A stretch of DNA of 64,000 nucleotides, from NCBI RefSeq assembly GCF_900109775.1, contig NZ_FOAX01000001.1, positions 1,116,001 to 1,180,000 of the forward strand, written 5' to 3'. The DNA comes from Pseudoxanthomonas sp. GM95 (GTDB lineage: Bacteria > Pseudomonadota > Gammaproteobacteria > Xanthomonadales > Xanthomonadaceae). The position numbers and the translations under genes are program-made. The notes beneath the pieces are model-generated. The model worked only from the letters and a program-made list of their open reading frames with translations, had not been told where the DNA came from and searched no databases. Shown piece after piece: positions 16,398-24,927 of this stretch (position 1 is the stretch's first letter; every line of letters starts with the position of its first letter).

Positions 16398-17065
16398 GCG
16401 GCGGCGTCCTGCGATGCTGCGGCGATGTCGCTGCCACCCATGTCGAGCATCCGCGTGCGCACCGGCGGCGCGGCGTAGGCGCCATGTGTGGTCACCAGTG
16501 CCGCGCCGCCGCTGCGCAGGTGTGCGGCGACCATACGATTGACCAGGGTGATGCCATCCAGGTCCAGGTTGGCGTAGGGCTCATCGAGCAGCCACAGCGG
16601 CGCGGGCGCCAGCCACAGGCGGGCCAGCGACAGGCGTTTTTTCTGGCCGGCCGAAAGCTGGCGTGCGGGCGTGTCCTCGTAACCGGCCAGGCCGGTCAGG
16701 GCCATCGCATCGATGGGCTGTTGGTTCGCGCGGCGTCCGTGCAGGCCGCACAGGAATTCCAGGTTCTCCAGTGCTCCCAGATCGCCCTTCAGCGCCGGCA
16801 GGTGGCCGAGGTACGCCATCGCGCGGGCCCGCGCGGCGCTGGCAGCCGGCGTGCCATCGAGCAGGATGCGGCCTTCATCGGCACGCAGCAGGCCGGCCAG
16901 GACGCGCAGCAAGGTGGTCTTGCCGGCGCCGTTGCCGCCCTGGACCAAGAGCGCTTCGCCGGCATCGACGTGGAAATCGAGCGGCCCGAACACCGGCTCC
17001 TCGTTGCGGCTGAATGCCAGTCCTTCAACGGACAGCAGGGGCGGGCGCGGGGTATCGGACGTCAT
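16394..17065 (-). CDS. ccmA: Heme exporter ATP-binding protein CcmA
   Basis: ATPase subunit partnering CcmB. ~223 residues with a complete nucleotide-binding domain: Walker [12 protein letters not shown], signature [14 protein letters not shown], Walker [13 protein letters not shown], and switch His in LVTTHG. Three extra codons are possible with an ATG at 17074; neither start has a strong ribosome site. First gene of the ccmAB pair, upstream of azurin and the rest of the operon. Confidence 0.93.
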   Translation of the reverse strand: MTSDTPRPPLLSVEGLAFSRNEEPVFGPLDFHVDAGEALLVQGGNGAGKTTLLRVLAGLLRADEGRILLDGTPAASAARARAMAYLGHLPALKGDLGALENLEFLCGLHGRRANQQPIDAMALTGLAGYEDTPARQLSAGQKKRLSLARLWLAPAPLWLLDEPYANLDLDGITLVNRMVAAHLRSGGAALVTTHGAYAAPPVRTRMLDMGGSDIAAASQDAAA

Positions 17066-17113
17066 CGCGTGCATTGTAGGGCGCGATCCGTTGGCGCGGC
17101 CCCTGCAGGACTA

Positions 17114-17593
17114 TCAGGCGATCCAGTCGGTGAACGCGTCGTCGGCGCAATCGTGCGGTTGGGCGTGCTGCATGCGCAGCCGCACCGGCTCGCCGGCGTG
17201 CCAGAACAGCGTGCCGGCCTGGCCGAATTCGCGGGCCAGCGCGTCGGCCTGCTCGGGCGGCATGTCCAGCACCAGCCAGCCGTGTTCGACCGCGCCGCCC
17301 TGCGCGTTGCAGCCCAGCGCCCGATGGATGATCCGGCCCGAGGCCTGCAGCCGCGCTTCGAGTGCGTCGCCGGCTTCCAGGTTGCCGTGCTCACCGGCGG
17401 GATTGGAGTGCGGGTTCCAGGCCGTGACGAACTGGTAGTGGGCCGCGCCCAGCTGGCGCTCCACGTCCTCGGCGCACTGGCCGACCTGGAACAGCCATTC
17501 CTGGCGTCCGACCACCACGAAGTAATGCGCGGCCGCGTAGAGCCGGGCCAACTGGCCGATGGGCAGTGCGTCTGGTGCCGTTTCCCCTGTCAT
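17114..17593 (-). CDS. DUF3293-domain protein
   Basis: A 159-residue soluble protein of unknown biochemical role. The hallmark segment HYQFVTAWNPHSNPAGEHGN is at residues ~50-70. It is followed by LEARLQASGRIIHRALG and a C-terminal HGWLVLDMPPEQADALAREFGQAGTLFWHAGEPVRLR, the pattern of DUF3293 proteins. No signal peptide or membrane segment. The start at MTGETAPDAL was chosen; an ATG four codons earlier is possible. It lies 48 nt from ccmA on the same strand but is probably unrelated in function. Confidence 0.75.
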   Translation of the reverse strand: MTGETAPDALPIGQLARLYAAAHYFVVVGRQEWLFQVGQCAEDVERQLGAAHYQFVTAWNPHSNPAGEHGNLEAGDALEARLQASGRIIHRALGCNAQGGAVEHGWLVLDMPPEQADALAREFGQAGTLFWHAGEPVRLRMQHAQPHDCADDAFTDWIA

Positions 17594-17797
17594 GGCGCGG
17601 ATCATGGCGGCTTCGGGGCGGCGCTGCCATCGCCCGAAGGTCGCGGATCGGTCCGGGCCGACATGTGGCGGAAAAACGGGGCCATGCGGTGGATTCGGGC
17701 CGGCAGCGGCGCCGCTGAACGCTGTATTTCGCCTGGAGACCGCGGCCGCCACGTGGCTTGCGTACACTCGGCGACCCCGACGCACACCGCTTGAACC

Positions 17798-18946
17798 ATG
17801 TCCCTGCAGACCAAACTGCCCCGCGTGGGCACCACCATCTTCACCGTGATGTCGCAGCTGGCCGCCGAGCACGGCGCGGTCAATCTGGGGCAGGGCTTCC
17901 CGGATTTCCCGGTGCCCCAGCGCCTGGTGGATGAACTGGACAAGGCCATGCGCGCCGGCCACAACCAGTACCCGCCGATGCACGGCGTGGCGCCGCTGCG
18001 CCAGGCCATCGCCGGCAAGGTGCTGCGCTGCTACGGCGCGCATGTGAACCCGGACACCGAGATCACCGTGACCAGTGGCGCCACCGAAGCCCTGTTCAAC
18101 GCCATCCACGCGGTGGTGCGCCCGGGCGAGGAAGTGATCGTGCTGGACCCAGCCTACGACAGCTACGAGCCGGCCATCGACCTGGCCGGCGCCAAGGCCG
18201 TTCACGTCGCGCTGGACCCGCAGACCTTTGCCGTGGACTGGGACAAGGTCCGTGCCGCGATCACGCCCAAGACGCGCCTGATCATGGTCAACAGCCCGCA
18301 CAACCCGTCCGGCGCGATGCTGGGCAAGGCGGACCTCGAAGCGCTGACCAAGCTGCTGGAAGGCACCGACATCTTCCTGATCTCCGACGAGGTCTACGAG
18401 CACATCGTGTTCGACGGCCGCGTGCACGAATCGATCCTGCGCTGGCCCGAACTGGCCAAGCGTGCCTTCGTGGTGTCCAGCTTCGGCAAGACCTACCACT
18501 GCACCGGCTGGAAGATCGGCTATGCGATCGCGCCGCCGGCGCTGACCGCCGAGTTCCGCAAGGTCCACCAGTACAACACCTTCACCAGCTTCGGGCCGGC
18601 GCAGTACGCGTTCGCCGCGATGCTGGAGGCCGAGCCGGAACACGACGAGGAACTCGGCGCGTTCTACCAGGCCAAGCGCGATCGTTTCCGCGAGCAGCTG
18701 CTCGGCACCAAGCTCAAGCCGCTGCCGGTGCCGGGCGGGTATTTCCAACTGGTCGATTACTCGGCCATCAGCGATCTGCCGGACATCGAGTTCGTGAAGT
18801 GGCTGACGATCGAACACGGCGTCACCGCGATCCCGTTGTCGCCGTTCTATGAAACCCCGCCGGCCGGCCAGCGCCTGGCGCGGCTGTGCTTCGCCAAGAA
18901 CGCGGCAACGCTGGATGCGGCGATCGAACGGCTGGTGAAGCTGTGA
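17798..18946 (+). CDS. PLP-dependent aminotransferase (methionine/glutamine transaminase type)
   Basis: Fold-type I aminotransferase, 382 residues. Typical motifs are VNLGQGFPDFPVP (substrate loop), YPPMHGVAPLRQAIA, VTSGATEALFNAI, NSPHNPSG, ISDEVYEHIVFDG, and the PLP lysine in VVSSFGKTYHCTGWKIGYA. These match the YbdL / methionine aminotransferase branch that transaminates 2-keto-4-methylthiobutyrate with glutamine as donor. The next gene, an omega-amidase, overlaps by 4 nt and would remove the ketoglutaramate formed. That pairing supports a glutamine-dependent role. Cytoplasmic. Confidence 0.88.
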   Translation: MSLQTKLPRVGTTIFTVMSQLAAEHGAVNLGQGFPDFPVPQRLVDELDKAMRAGHNQYPPMHGVAPLRQAIAGKVLRCYGAHVNPDTEITVTSGATEALFNAIHAVVRPGEEVIVLDPAYDSYEPAIDLAGAKAVHVALDPQTFAVDWDKVRAAITPKTRLIMVNSPHNPSGAMLGKADLEALTKLLEGTDIFLISDEVYEHIVFDGRVHESILRWPELAKRAFVVSSFGKTYHCTGWKIGYAIAPPALTAEFRKVHQYNTFTSFGPAQYAFAAMLEAEPEHDEELGAFYQAKRDRFREQLLGTKLKPLPVPGGYFQLVDYSAISDLPDIEFVKWLTIEHGVTAIPLSPFYETPPAGQRLARLCFAKNAATLDAAIERLVKL

Positions 18947-19755
18947 GCGTCGCACCGATGCAGGACCTTAGGATCGCCCTGGTCCAGGGCGCGACCCGTT
19001 GGCACGACCCGGCCGGCAACCGCAGTTACTACGGTGACTTGGTCGCGCCGACCGCGGGCAATGCCGATCTGGTGATCCTGCCTGAGACCTTCACCAGCGG
19101 CTTCTCCAACGATGCCATCGACAAGGCCGAGGACATGGACGGCCCGACCGTGGCCTGGATCCGCGAGCAGGCCGTGCAGCTCGATGCCGCGGTGACCGGG
19201 AGCGTGCAGCTGCGCACCGCTGACGGCGTGTTCAACCGCCTGCTGTGGGCCACGCCCGATGGCGCGCTGTCGTACTACGACAAACGGCATCTGTTCCGTT
19301 ATGCCAACGAGCACAAGCGCTACGCGCCGGGCCGCGAGCGGCTGAGCGTGGAGTGGAAGGGTTGGCGCATCAATCCGCAGGTCTGCTACGACCTGCGCTT
19401 CCCGGTGTTCTGCCGTAACCGCTATGACGTGGAGCGTCCTGGCCAGCTCGATTTCGATCTGCAGCTATTCGTGGCCAACTGGCCCTCGCCGCGCCGCTAT
19501 GCCTGGCAGACGCTGCTGCGCGCGCGGGCGATCGAGAACCTGTGCGTGGTCGCGGCGGTCAATCGCGTGGGCACCGATGGCAACGGCCATCCGTATGCCG
19601 GCGACAGCGTGGTGCTGGATGCGCTGGGCCAGCCGCTGGCCGAAGCCGATGCCTCCGAAGGCATCACGTACGCGGCCGTGTCGGCCGAAGCCCTGCGCGC
19701 GCATCGCGAACACTTCCCGGCGATGCTGGATGCGGATGCGTTCGAGCTGCGATGA
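18943..19755 (+). CDS. Carbon-nitrogen hydrolase, omega-amidase (YafV/Nit2 type)
   Basis: Hydrolyses omega-amides of 2-oxo acids such as 2-ketoglutaramate to ketoglutarate and ammonia. The nitrilase-superfamily catalytic triad is visible: Glu in LPETFTSGF, Lys in YYDKRHLFRY, Cys in NPQVCYDLRFPVF. Further motifs FVANWPSPRRYAW and VAAVNRVGTDG are those of the YafV/Nit2 branch. The GTG start overlaps the transaminase stop (GTGA), giving 270 residues; ATG at 18958 is an alternative. Translational coupling with the aminotransferase supports a transaminase/omega-amidase salvage pair. Confidence 0.88.
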   Translation: MSVAPMQDLRIALVQGATRWHDPAGNRSYYGDLVAPTAGNADLVILPETFTSGFSNDAIDKAEDMDGPTVAWIREQAVQLDAAVTGSVQLRTADGVFNRLLWATPDGALSYYDKRHLFRYANEHKRYAPGRERLSVEWKGWRINPQVCYDLRFPVFCRNRYDVERPGQLDFDLQLFVANWPSPRRYAWQTLLRARAIENLCVVAAVNRVGTDGNGHPYAGDSVVLDALGQPLAEADASEGITYAAVSAEALRAHREHFPAMLDADAFELR

Positions 19756-19762
19756 GCAGTAC

Positions 19763-19912
19763 TCCCTTCTCCCTCCAGGAGAAGGTGCCCCGCAGGGGCG
19801 GATGAGGTTCGGGCGGAGCTGCATGAAATTGCTTTTAGAGAGGCTTCGCCCCGAGCCCTCACCCCAACCCCTCCCCCCAAAAGGGGGCTGATGTCCCGAG
19901 GGGAGAGGGCCT
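19763..19912. repeat. Extragenic palindromic repeat element
   Basis: A C/G-tract-rich intergenic block between convergent genes. It contains stems CTTCTCC/GGAGAAG (19766-19784), GCCCC/GGGGC (19787-19799) and CCCCC/GGGGG (19874-19887). The CCCTCACCCCAACCCCTCCC phrase is typical of dispersed intergenic repeats in Xanthomonadaceae genomes. No coding potential. No second copy was recognised in this window. It may act as a transcription boundary. Confidence 0.6.
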
Positions 19913-19933
19913 TGGAAATCGCCCGCTTCGCGA

Positions 19934-20350
19934 CTATGGCGCGAAACTCAGCTCGTAAGACACATAGAACGGCGCACGCACCGGCACCATCAGCACGCGG
20001 CCGCGCAGGTATTTCTCCATGCAGATCGACAGCGGCGTGCTGCCCGAGCGCCAGATGCGGTTGATCGTGCCGCGCGCGTCCAGGCGCGCGACCAGCACGA
20101 ACGGGCTCGTATCCGGATTGGGCGTGGCGCAGACCTTGATGCCTTGCTCCAGCGTGTCCTGCTGGGTCATGCGCATGGCTTTCGAGACATCCGCAGGCAG
20201 CGAGGCCTCGTCCCGGTCGGCCTGTGCCTTGGCCTGGGCGAAGTTGTCGGGATTCCAGCCTTCGCTGCCGGGCGCGGGCGTCTGCGCAAGCGCGGGCAAG
20301 GTGAGCGCGCTGGCCAGCAACGCGGATGCAAGGACGATGGAACGACGCAT
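19934..20350 (-). CDS. Small secreted protein, unknown function
   Basis: Not recognised. 138 residues from the ATG at MRRSIVLAS, with a clear signal peptide ending LTLPALAQ, so periplasmic. The mature part has a charged helical stretch (NFAQAKAQADRDEASLPADVSKAMRM). A C-terminal half follows (GTINRIWRSGSTPLSICMEKYLRG, then PVRAPFYVSYELSF) whose arrangement loosely resembles TonB-C-like domains. One Cys pair (KVCATPN, SICMEK) could form a disulfide. It is 26 nt downstream of the ABC exporter on the same strand, so probably co-transcribed. Confidence 0.65.
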   Translation of the reverse strand: MRRSIVLASALLASALTLPALAQTPAPGSEGWNPDNFAQAKAQADRDEASLPADVSKAMRMTQQDTLEQGIKVCATPNPDTSPFVLVARLDARGTINRIWRSGSTPLSICMEKYLRGRVLMVPVRAPFYVSYELSFAP

Positions 20351-20376
20351 GTGATGCCTCCCGGGAAATCCAGCGC

Positions 20377-22254
20377 TCAACGATAGCCGGCGGCCTGCAG
20401 TTCGAACAGTTCGGCGTAGCGGCCGCCCTCGGCCAGCAGGCTTTCATGCGTGCCCACCGCTTCGACCTGGCCCAGGTGCAGGACCAGGATGCGGTCGGCC
20501 ATGCGCACCGACGAGAACCGATGCGAAATCAGCACCGCGGTGCGTTCTTCGGACAGCTCGCGGAAGCGTTGGAACACCTCGAACTCGCTGCGTGCATCCA
20601 GCGCCGCGGTGGGCTCGTCCAGGATCATCACCTGCGCCTGGCGCATGTAGGCGCGCGCGATCGCGACCTTCTGCCACTGGCCGCCGGACAGGTCCACGCC
20701 GGTCTTGAAACGGCGCCCGATCAGCTGGTCGTAGCCGGCCGGCAGGCCCTCGATCACCTGGTCGGCCAGCGCGCTGTGCGCTGCACTGCGGATGCGCGCG
20801 TCGTCGTCCATCGCCTCGATCCGGCCCACGCCGATGTTCTCGCCGGCAGTGAGGTAGTAGCGGACGAAGTCCTGGAAGATCACGCCGACGTTGGCGCGCA
20901 GTTCGTCCAGGTCGTATTCGCGAAGGTCGCGGCCGTCGAGCAGGATGCGGCCCTCGTCCGGGTCGTACAGGCGCGCCAGCAGCTTGACCAGGGTGGTCTT
21001 GCCGGCGCCGTTCTCTCCGACCAGGGCCAGCACTTCGCCGGCCTTGAGTTCGAAATCCAGATGCCGCACGGCCCAGTGCTCGGCATCGGGGTAATGGAAG
21101 CCGACGTTCTCGAAGACGAAGCCCTGCCGGATCGGCTTGGGGAACGGGATCGGTTCGGCGGGCGAGACGATCTCCGGCTGGATCGCGAAGAACGAAAACA
21201 GATCGTCCAGGTACAGCGCCTGGCCGGCCACCTGTGAGAAACCGACCAGCAGGCCTTCCAGCAGCTGGCGCAGGCGCAGGAAGCTGCCGGCCAGGAAGGT
21301 CAAATCACCGATCGAGAAATCGCCCTTGACCGTGCGCCAGGCGATGTAGGCGTAGGCGACGTAGTAGCCCAGCGAACCCAGCGCCGCCAGCGCCGTGCCC
21401 CAGATCGCGCGGCGCTTGGCCAGCGTGCGATTGGCGGTGAACAGCTTCAGCGACAGCGTGCGGTAACGGTCGATCAGGAAGCGGTGGAGGTTGAAGATCT
21501 TCACCTCCTTGGCCGTTTCCACGCTGGCGCCGGTCTGGCGCACGTATTCCAGCTGGCGGCGTTCGGGCGTCCACTGGAAATTGAGCGAGTAGCCCAGCGC
21601 GTTGAAGTGCGATTCGCCCACGAACGCCGGCACCAGCGCCACGATCAGCAGCACGATCAGCCACGGCGCGTAGGCCAGCAGGCCGATGGCGAAACTGATC
21701 ACGGTGATGGTGTCCTGCACCTGGCCGAACAGCTGGCTGAGCAGGTTCATCCGGCCCATGGTCTGGCGCCGCGCGCGGTCCAGCTTGTCCTGCAGCTCCG
21801 GGTCTTCGAAGTCTTCCAGGTCCAGCGTGGCGGCGTGTTCCATCAGCCGGATGCTGGTGGCGTTGGTGAACAGCTCCGACAGCAGGGTGTCGGCGTAGCT
21901 GATCAGCCGGCCCAGCAGGTCCGAGCCGATCGCCAGGGCGAATTCCAGCAGCAGCAGCTCGAACAATCGCGCCAGCTGGCCGCTGGCGAGCGCACCGCTG
22001 AGCGAATCGAAATGGACGCCGGCACCGACCAAGCGCACGGCCTCGTCGATGATCAGCTTGCCGACATACAGCGTGGCGATCGGCAGCAGTGCCTTGACCA
22101 GGCGCAGGCCCAGACTGCCCACGGTCAGCCACGGGCTGGTCGACCAGACCATGCGCAGGAACGGCGGCAGGTTGCGCATCGCATCGAAGCGCTCGCGCAG
22201 GCTGGGACTCTTGCCGGAACGCGCGGCGGGGGCAGGATGTGACATGGGCGTCAT
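20377..22254 (-). CDS. ABC exporter, fused permease and ATPase
   Basis: A half-transporter of the type IV (MsbA-like) exporter fold, expected to dimerise in the inner membrane. 625 residues. The N-terminal transmembrane domain has about six passes (WLIVLLIVALVPAFVG; ALAALGSLGYYVAYAYIAW). The ATPase domain carries Walker [12 protein letters not shown], the Q-loop in FQDFVRYY, signature LSGGQWQKVAIA, Walker B VMILDEPTAALD and the switch His in ISHRFSSV. The substrate is unknown. The start is taken at MTPMSHPAP (ATG at 22245 is close by). A bidirectional terminator upstream separates it from the slyD-like gene. Confidence 0.85.
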   Translation of the reverse strand: MTPMSHPAPAARSGKSPSLRERFDAMRNLPPFLRMVWSTSPWLTVGSLGLRLVKALLPIATLYVGKLIIDEAVRLVGAGVHFDSLSGALASGQLARLFELLLLEFALAIGSDLLGRLISYADTLLSELFTNATSIRLMEHAATLDLEDFEDPELQDKLDRARRQTMGRMNLLSQLFGQVQDTITVISFAIGLLAYAPWLIVLLIVALVPAFVGESHFNALGYSLNFQWTPERRQLEYVRQTGASVETAKEVKIFNLHRFLIDRYRTLSLKLFTANRTLAKRRAIWGTALAALGSLGYYVAYAYIAWRTVKGDFSIGDLTFLAGSFLRLRQLLEGLLVGFSQVAGQALYLDDLFSFFAIQPEIVSPAEPIPFPKPIRQGFVFENVGFHYPDAEHWAVRHLDFELKAGEVLALVGENGAGKTTLVKLLARLYDPDEGRILLDGRDLREYDLDELRANVGVIFQDFVRYYLTAGENIGVGRIEAMDDDARIRSAAHSALADQVIEGLPAGYDQLIGRRFKTGVDLSGGQWQKVAIARAYMRQAQVMILDEPTAALDARSEFEVFQRFRELSEERTAVLISHRFSSVRMADRILVLHLGQVEAVGTHESLLAEGGRYAELFELQAAGYR

Positions 22255-22340
22255 TGTGCCGTTGTAACCAGCGCACGGCGGTGAAGCATGTTGGCTCGCT
22301 GTGTCATCGGCACGTCGGCAGAACAAGCAATAGCCAATAA

Positions 22341-22369
22341 AAAAAGCCGGCGCTGGGCGCCGGCTTTTC
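22341..22369. terminator. Bidirectional rho-independent terminator
   Basis: AGCCGGCGC / GCGCCGGCT with a 3-nt loop, flanked by an A-run on the left and a T-run on the right. It works for the minus-strand gene to its right (the SlyD-like PPIase) and could stop plus-strand readthrough. Confidence 0.85.
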
Positions 22370-22404
22370 TGATGCGCGAAGGCGGGCAGGCGCCCGCACG
22401 GGCC

Positions 22405-22887
22405 TCAGTGGTGCACGCCACCTTCGCCATGCACGTGACCGTGGCTCAGTTCGTCGGCGCTCGGTTCGCGCACGCCGGCCACTTCCACGGCGAAGTGCAG
22501 GGTGCGGCCGGCCAGCGGGTGGTTGCCGTCGATGGTGACCTGCTCGTCGCCGACCTCGGTGACCATGACCACGATCGGGCCCTGGTCGCCGTGGGCTTCG
22601 AACTGCATGCCCGGGGTGATGTCGGCGCCTTCGGGGAACGCGGCGCGCGCGACCTGCTGCACCAACTGCTCGTGGCGCGGGCCATAGGCCAGCTCCGGCG
22701 GCACGTCGGCGGTGAGGGTGTCACCGGCCTTCTTGCCTTCCAGCGCCTGCTCCAGGCCGGGCACGATGTTGCCGGCGCCGTGCAGATAGCTCAACGGCGA
22801 CTCGGGCGAGGACTTGTCGATGACGATGCCATCGTCGTCGGTCAGCGTGTAATGAATGGTGGCGACGCGGCCGTCCATGATTTCCAT
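22405..22887 (-). CDS. slyD: FKBP-type peptidyl-prolyl isomerase, SlyD-like
   Basis: Cytoplasmic proline isomerase/chaperone. 160 residues. The FKBP half begins GRVATIHYTLTDDDGIVIDKSS, and the inserted IF chaperone domain follows (GPRHEQLVQQVARAAFPEGADITPGMQFEA). The second FKBP half carries VTIDGNHPLAGRTLHFAVEV, the SlyD hallmark. The tail is short (HGHVHGEGGVHH) with five His, a reduced version of the metal-binding tail of E. coli SlyD. The start has a strong GGAGG site; the long upstream open frame is not coding. Confidence 0.92.
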   Translation of the reverse strand: MEIMDGRVATIHYTLTDDDGIVIDKSSPESPLSYLHGAGNIVPGLEQALEGKKAGDTLTADVPPELAYGPRHEQLVQQVARAAFPEGADITPGMQFEAHGDQGPIVVMVTEVGDEQVTIDGNHPLAGRTLHFAVEVAGVREPSADELSHGHVHGEGGVHH

Positions 22888-23015
22888 GGGAAACCTCCGT
22901 AGTAATGAGGGGGGATACGTCGGCAACGACACGACGCAGGGTCGGAATGACCCCGCTACCTTAGGCAAAGGCCCCGCCCGATACAACCGCGCGGCGTGTT
23001 GGCCTGCGCGCAGGT

Positions 23016-23765
23016 TCAGTTGATCTTGCCGACCGGATACACCGCGCCGACCTGGCAGCTGATGCCGCCCAGGCCGCTGTTGTGGAAGCCTTCGGGCCGG
23101 GCCGTGGGCAGCACCACGTCGCCGGGATTGCCGCAGATCATCCCGATGTCCATCTGCGAGCGGAAGTTCACTTCCGGGCTGCGGGCCAGCTCCGGGCAGC
23201 TGCCTGCCAGCTCCACCCGATACCAGCCGTGGCCGCCGGGATGGCGGCGCGAGACTTCCACCAGCAGGCCCTGCGGATCGGAGGCCCAGGAGCGCACATA
23301 GCGCGGCGCGAAGCAGTAGCTGGGCGAGCCGCGAAACCCCTGTCCGCGCTGCGGGCCGACCACCTGCACGGTGTCCAAGGTGGCGGCGCCGGCGGCTTGG
23401 TCGGCAGCGCGGGCCATTGCTGCGAAGGTCTTGCCATCGATCGTGGCGACCGCGGCCACCGGGCAGCGCTGCTGGTCGGCCTGGACGTATTCGTTGGGGC
23501 CGCCGCAGACCCAGCCATCGCGGGCCAGCAGTTGCTGGCGGCTGGCCGCTTCCAGCGCCGGGCATTCGCCGGCCAGCGTGACGGTGTGGAACTGGCTTGC
23601 ACCGCTGGCGATCACCAGGGTGCTTGCATCGACCTGGCGCGTATCGGTGATCTGGCGAGCGTCCAGGCATTGCGGCGCGGGCGGCACACGCGCCGGATCG
23701 GCGAAGGCCGTGGACATCGGCAGGCTGCAGCAGGCGAACAGGGCCGCAAATAAGGTTGCGCGCAT
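23016..23765 (-). CDS. Secreted protein with two DUF6491-like modules
   Basis: A 249-residue protein with a signal peptide (LFAALFACCSLPMSTAFA). Two tandem copies of one module are visible. Copy 1 has CLDAR...HTVTLAGECPALE...WVCGGPNEY...CPVAAVATI; copy 2 has CFAPR...YRVELAGSCPELA...MICGNPGDV...CQVGAVYPV. Each copy has four matching Cys, suggesting two disulfides per module. This resembles the short DUF6491 periplasmic/lipoprotein family common in Xanthomonadales, duplicated here. Function unknown. Domain name is from memory of the pattern, not a search. Confidence 0.65.
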   Translation of the reverse strand: MRATLFAALFACCSLPMSTAFADPARVPPAPQCLDARQITDTRQVDASTLVIASGASQFHTVTLAGECPALEAASRQQLLARDGWVCGGPNEYVQADQQRCPVAAVATIDGKTFAAMARAADQAAGAATLDTVQVVGPQRGQGFRGSPSYCFAPRYVRSWASDPQGLLVEVSRRHPGGHGWYRVELAGSCPELARSPEVNFRSQMDIGMICGNPGDVVLPTARPEGFHNSGLGGISCQVGAVYPVGKIN

Positions 23766-23825
23766 CTCATCGTTCCTTGATGAAGTGGGACGGCCAGTCT
23801 AGGTCATGCGCGCCTTGCGCAGGTT

Positions 23826-24782
23826 TCACTGCGGTGTGGGCGCATCCATCGCCGCGCGGCGGGCCTGGAACACTTCCGGCGCCTGCGGCTTGACGAACAA
23901 CGCGGTGAGTTCGGGATACTGTTGTTTGACCGCGTGTTCGATGCGGGTGATGCAGGCCTCGATCTGCGGGGTGGTGCGGTCGTCCTCGAACTCGGCGCTG
24001 AGCATCGCCACGACCTGGTTCGGCCCCATCTGCATCGTGGTCACGCCGTTGGGATTGCGCAGGTCGCCGTCGGCCCTGGCGACGTCCAGGATCGTCTGCG
24101 CGATCTTGGGATGCGCCGGTTCGCCGACCAGCAGGCCCTTGGTTTCGCGCGCCAGCAGGAAGGCCGCCACCGCCAGCACCGCGGCGATGCCCAGCGAGGC
24201 CACGCCGTCGAGTACCGGCATGTCCAGCAGCTGCGCAGCAAGCAGGCCGGCCAGCGCGATGCCCAGGCCCAGCAGCGCGGCGCTGTCTTCCAGCAGCACG
24301 GTGAAGGTGGAAGGATCCTTGCTGCGGCGGAAGGCTTCGAAGTAGCCCAGCTTGCCCTTGGTCGCGCGGAACTCGCGCAGGGCGACGAACCACGACGCGC
24401 CTTCGAACAAAATCGACACGCCCAGGACGATGTAGCTGATCAGGTGATTGGTGGCCGGTTCCGGCTTGCGGATGTGCTGGATGCCTTCGTAAGCCGAGAC
24501 GCCGGCGCCAGCGGCGAACACCAGCAGCGCCACGATGAAGCTCCAGAAATACAGCTCGCGCCCGTAGCCGAACGGATGGGTCGCGTCGGGCCTTTTCTCC
24601 GCGCGATGCAGGCCGTAGAGCAGCAACAGCTCGTTGACGGTGTCCACCAGCGAGTGCACGCCTTCGCTGAGCATGGCCGAGCTGCCGGAAATGCCGGCGG
24701 CGATGAACTTGGCAATGGCGATCGCCAGGTTGCCGGCCAGGGCGGCGTAGACGACGAGGCGTGAGCCGGAAGGTTGGGCCAT
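23826..24782 (-). CDS. Cation diffusion facilitator family transporter
   Basis: Proton-coupled metal (Zn/Fe/Co/Mn) efflux carrier of the inner membrane. 318 residues, about six membrane helices. The helix-2 metal site is in SEGVHSLVDTVNELLL (HxxxD), and HPFGYGRELYFWSF is the conserved loop. In helix 5 the usual HxxxD is replaced by TVLLEDSAALLGL, with E-D at the site, as in the ZnT9-like branch of the family. A C-terminal cytoplasmic domain follows. The metal cannot be assigned from sequence. Confidence 0.87.
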   Translation of the reverse strand: MAQPSGSRLVVYAALAGNLAIAIAKFIAAGISGSSAMLSEGVHSLVDTVNELLLLYGLHRAEKRPDATHPFGYGRELYFWSFIVALLVFAAGAGVSAYEGIQHIRKPEPATNHLISYIVLGVSILFEGASWFVALREFRATKGKLGYFEAFRRSKDPSTFTVLLEDSAALLGLGIALAGLLAAQLLDMPVLDGVASLGIAAVLAVAAFLLARETKGLLVGEPAHPKIAQTILDVARADGDLRNPNGVTTMQMGPNQVVAMLSAEFEDDRTTPQIEACITRIEHAVKQQYPELTALFVKPQAPEVFQARRAAMDAPTPQ

Positions 24783-24927
24783 GGGCGTGGGGATGCGGCG
24801 AGGGGAGCTGTCATCGTGGACAGGTGCGCGTCCGCATCACGTGAGCCGTGGCGCGGTACGGGCAGGCACGTCGCTGCGATCGTGTCAGTGGCCGCTACAA
24901 TCGCGCGCCCTGTTTGAGCTCCACGCC

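Noticed and set aside
20377..22254. ABC exporter as a second MsbA
   Set aside because: A true msbA is present beside lpxK; this one has different neighbours and no lipid A context.
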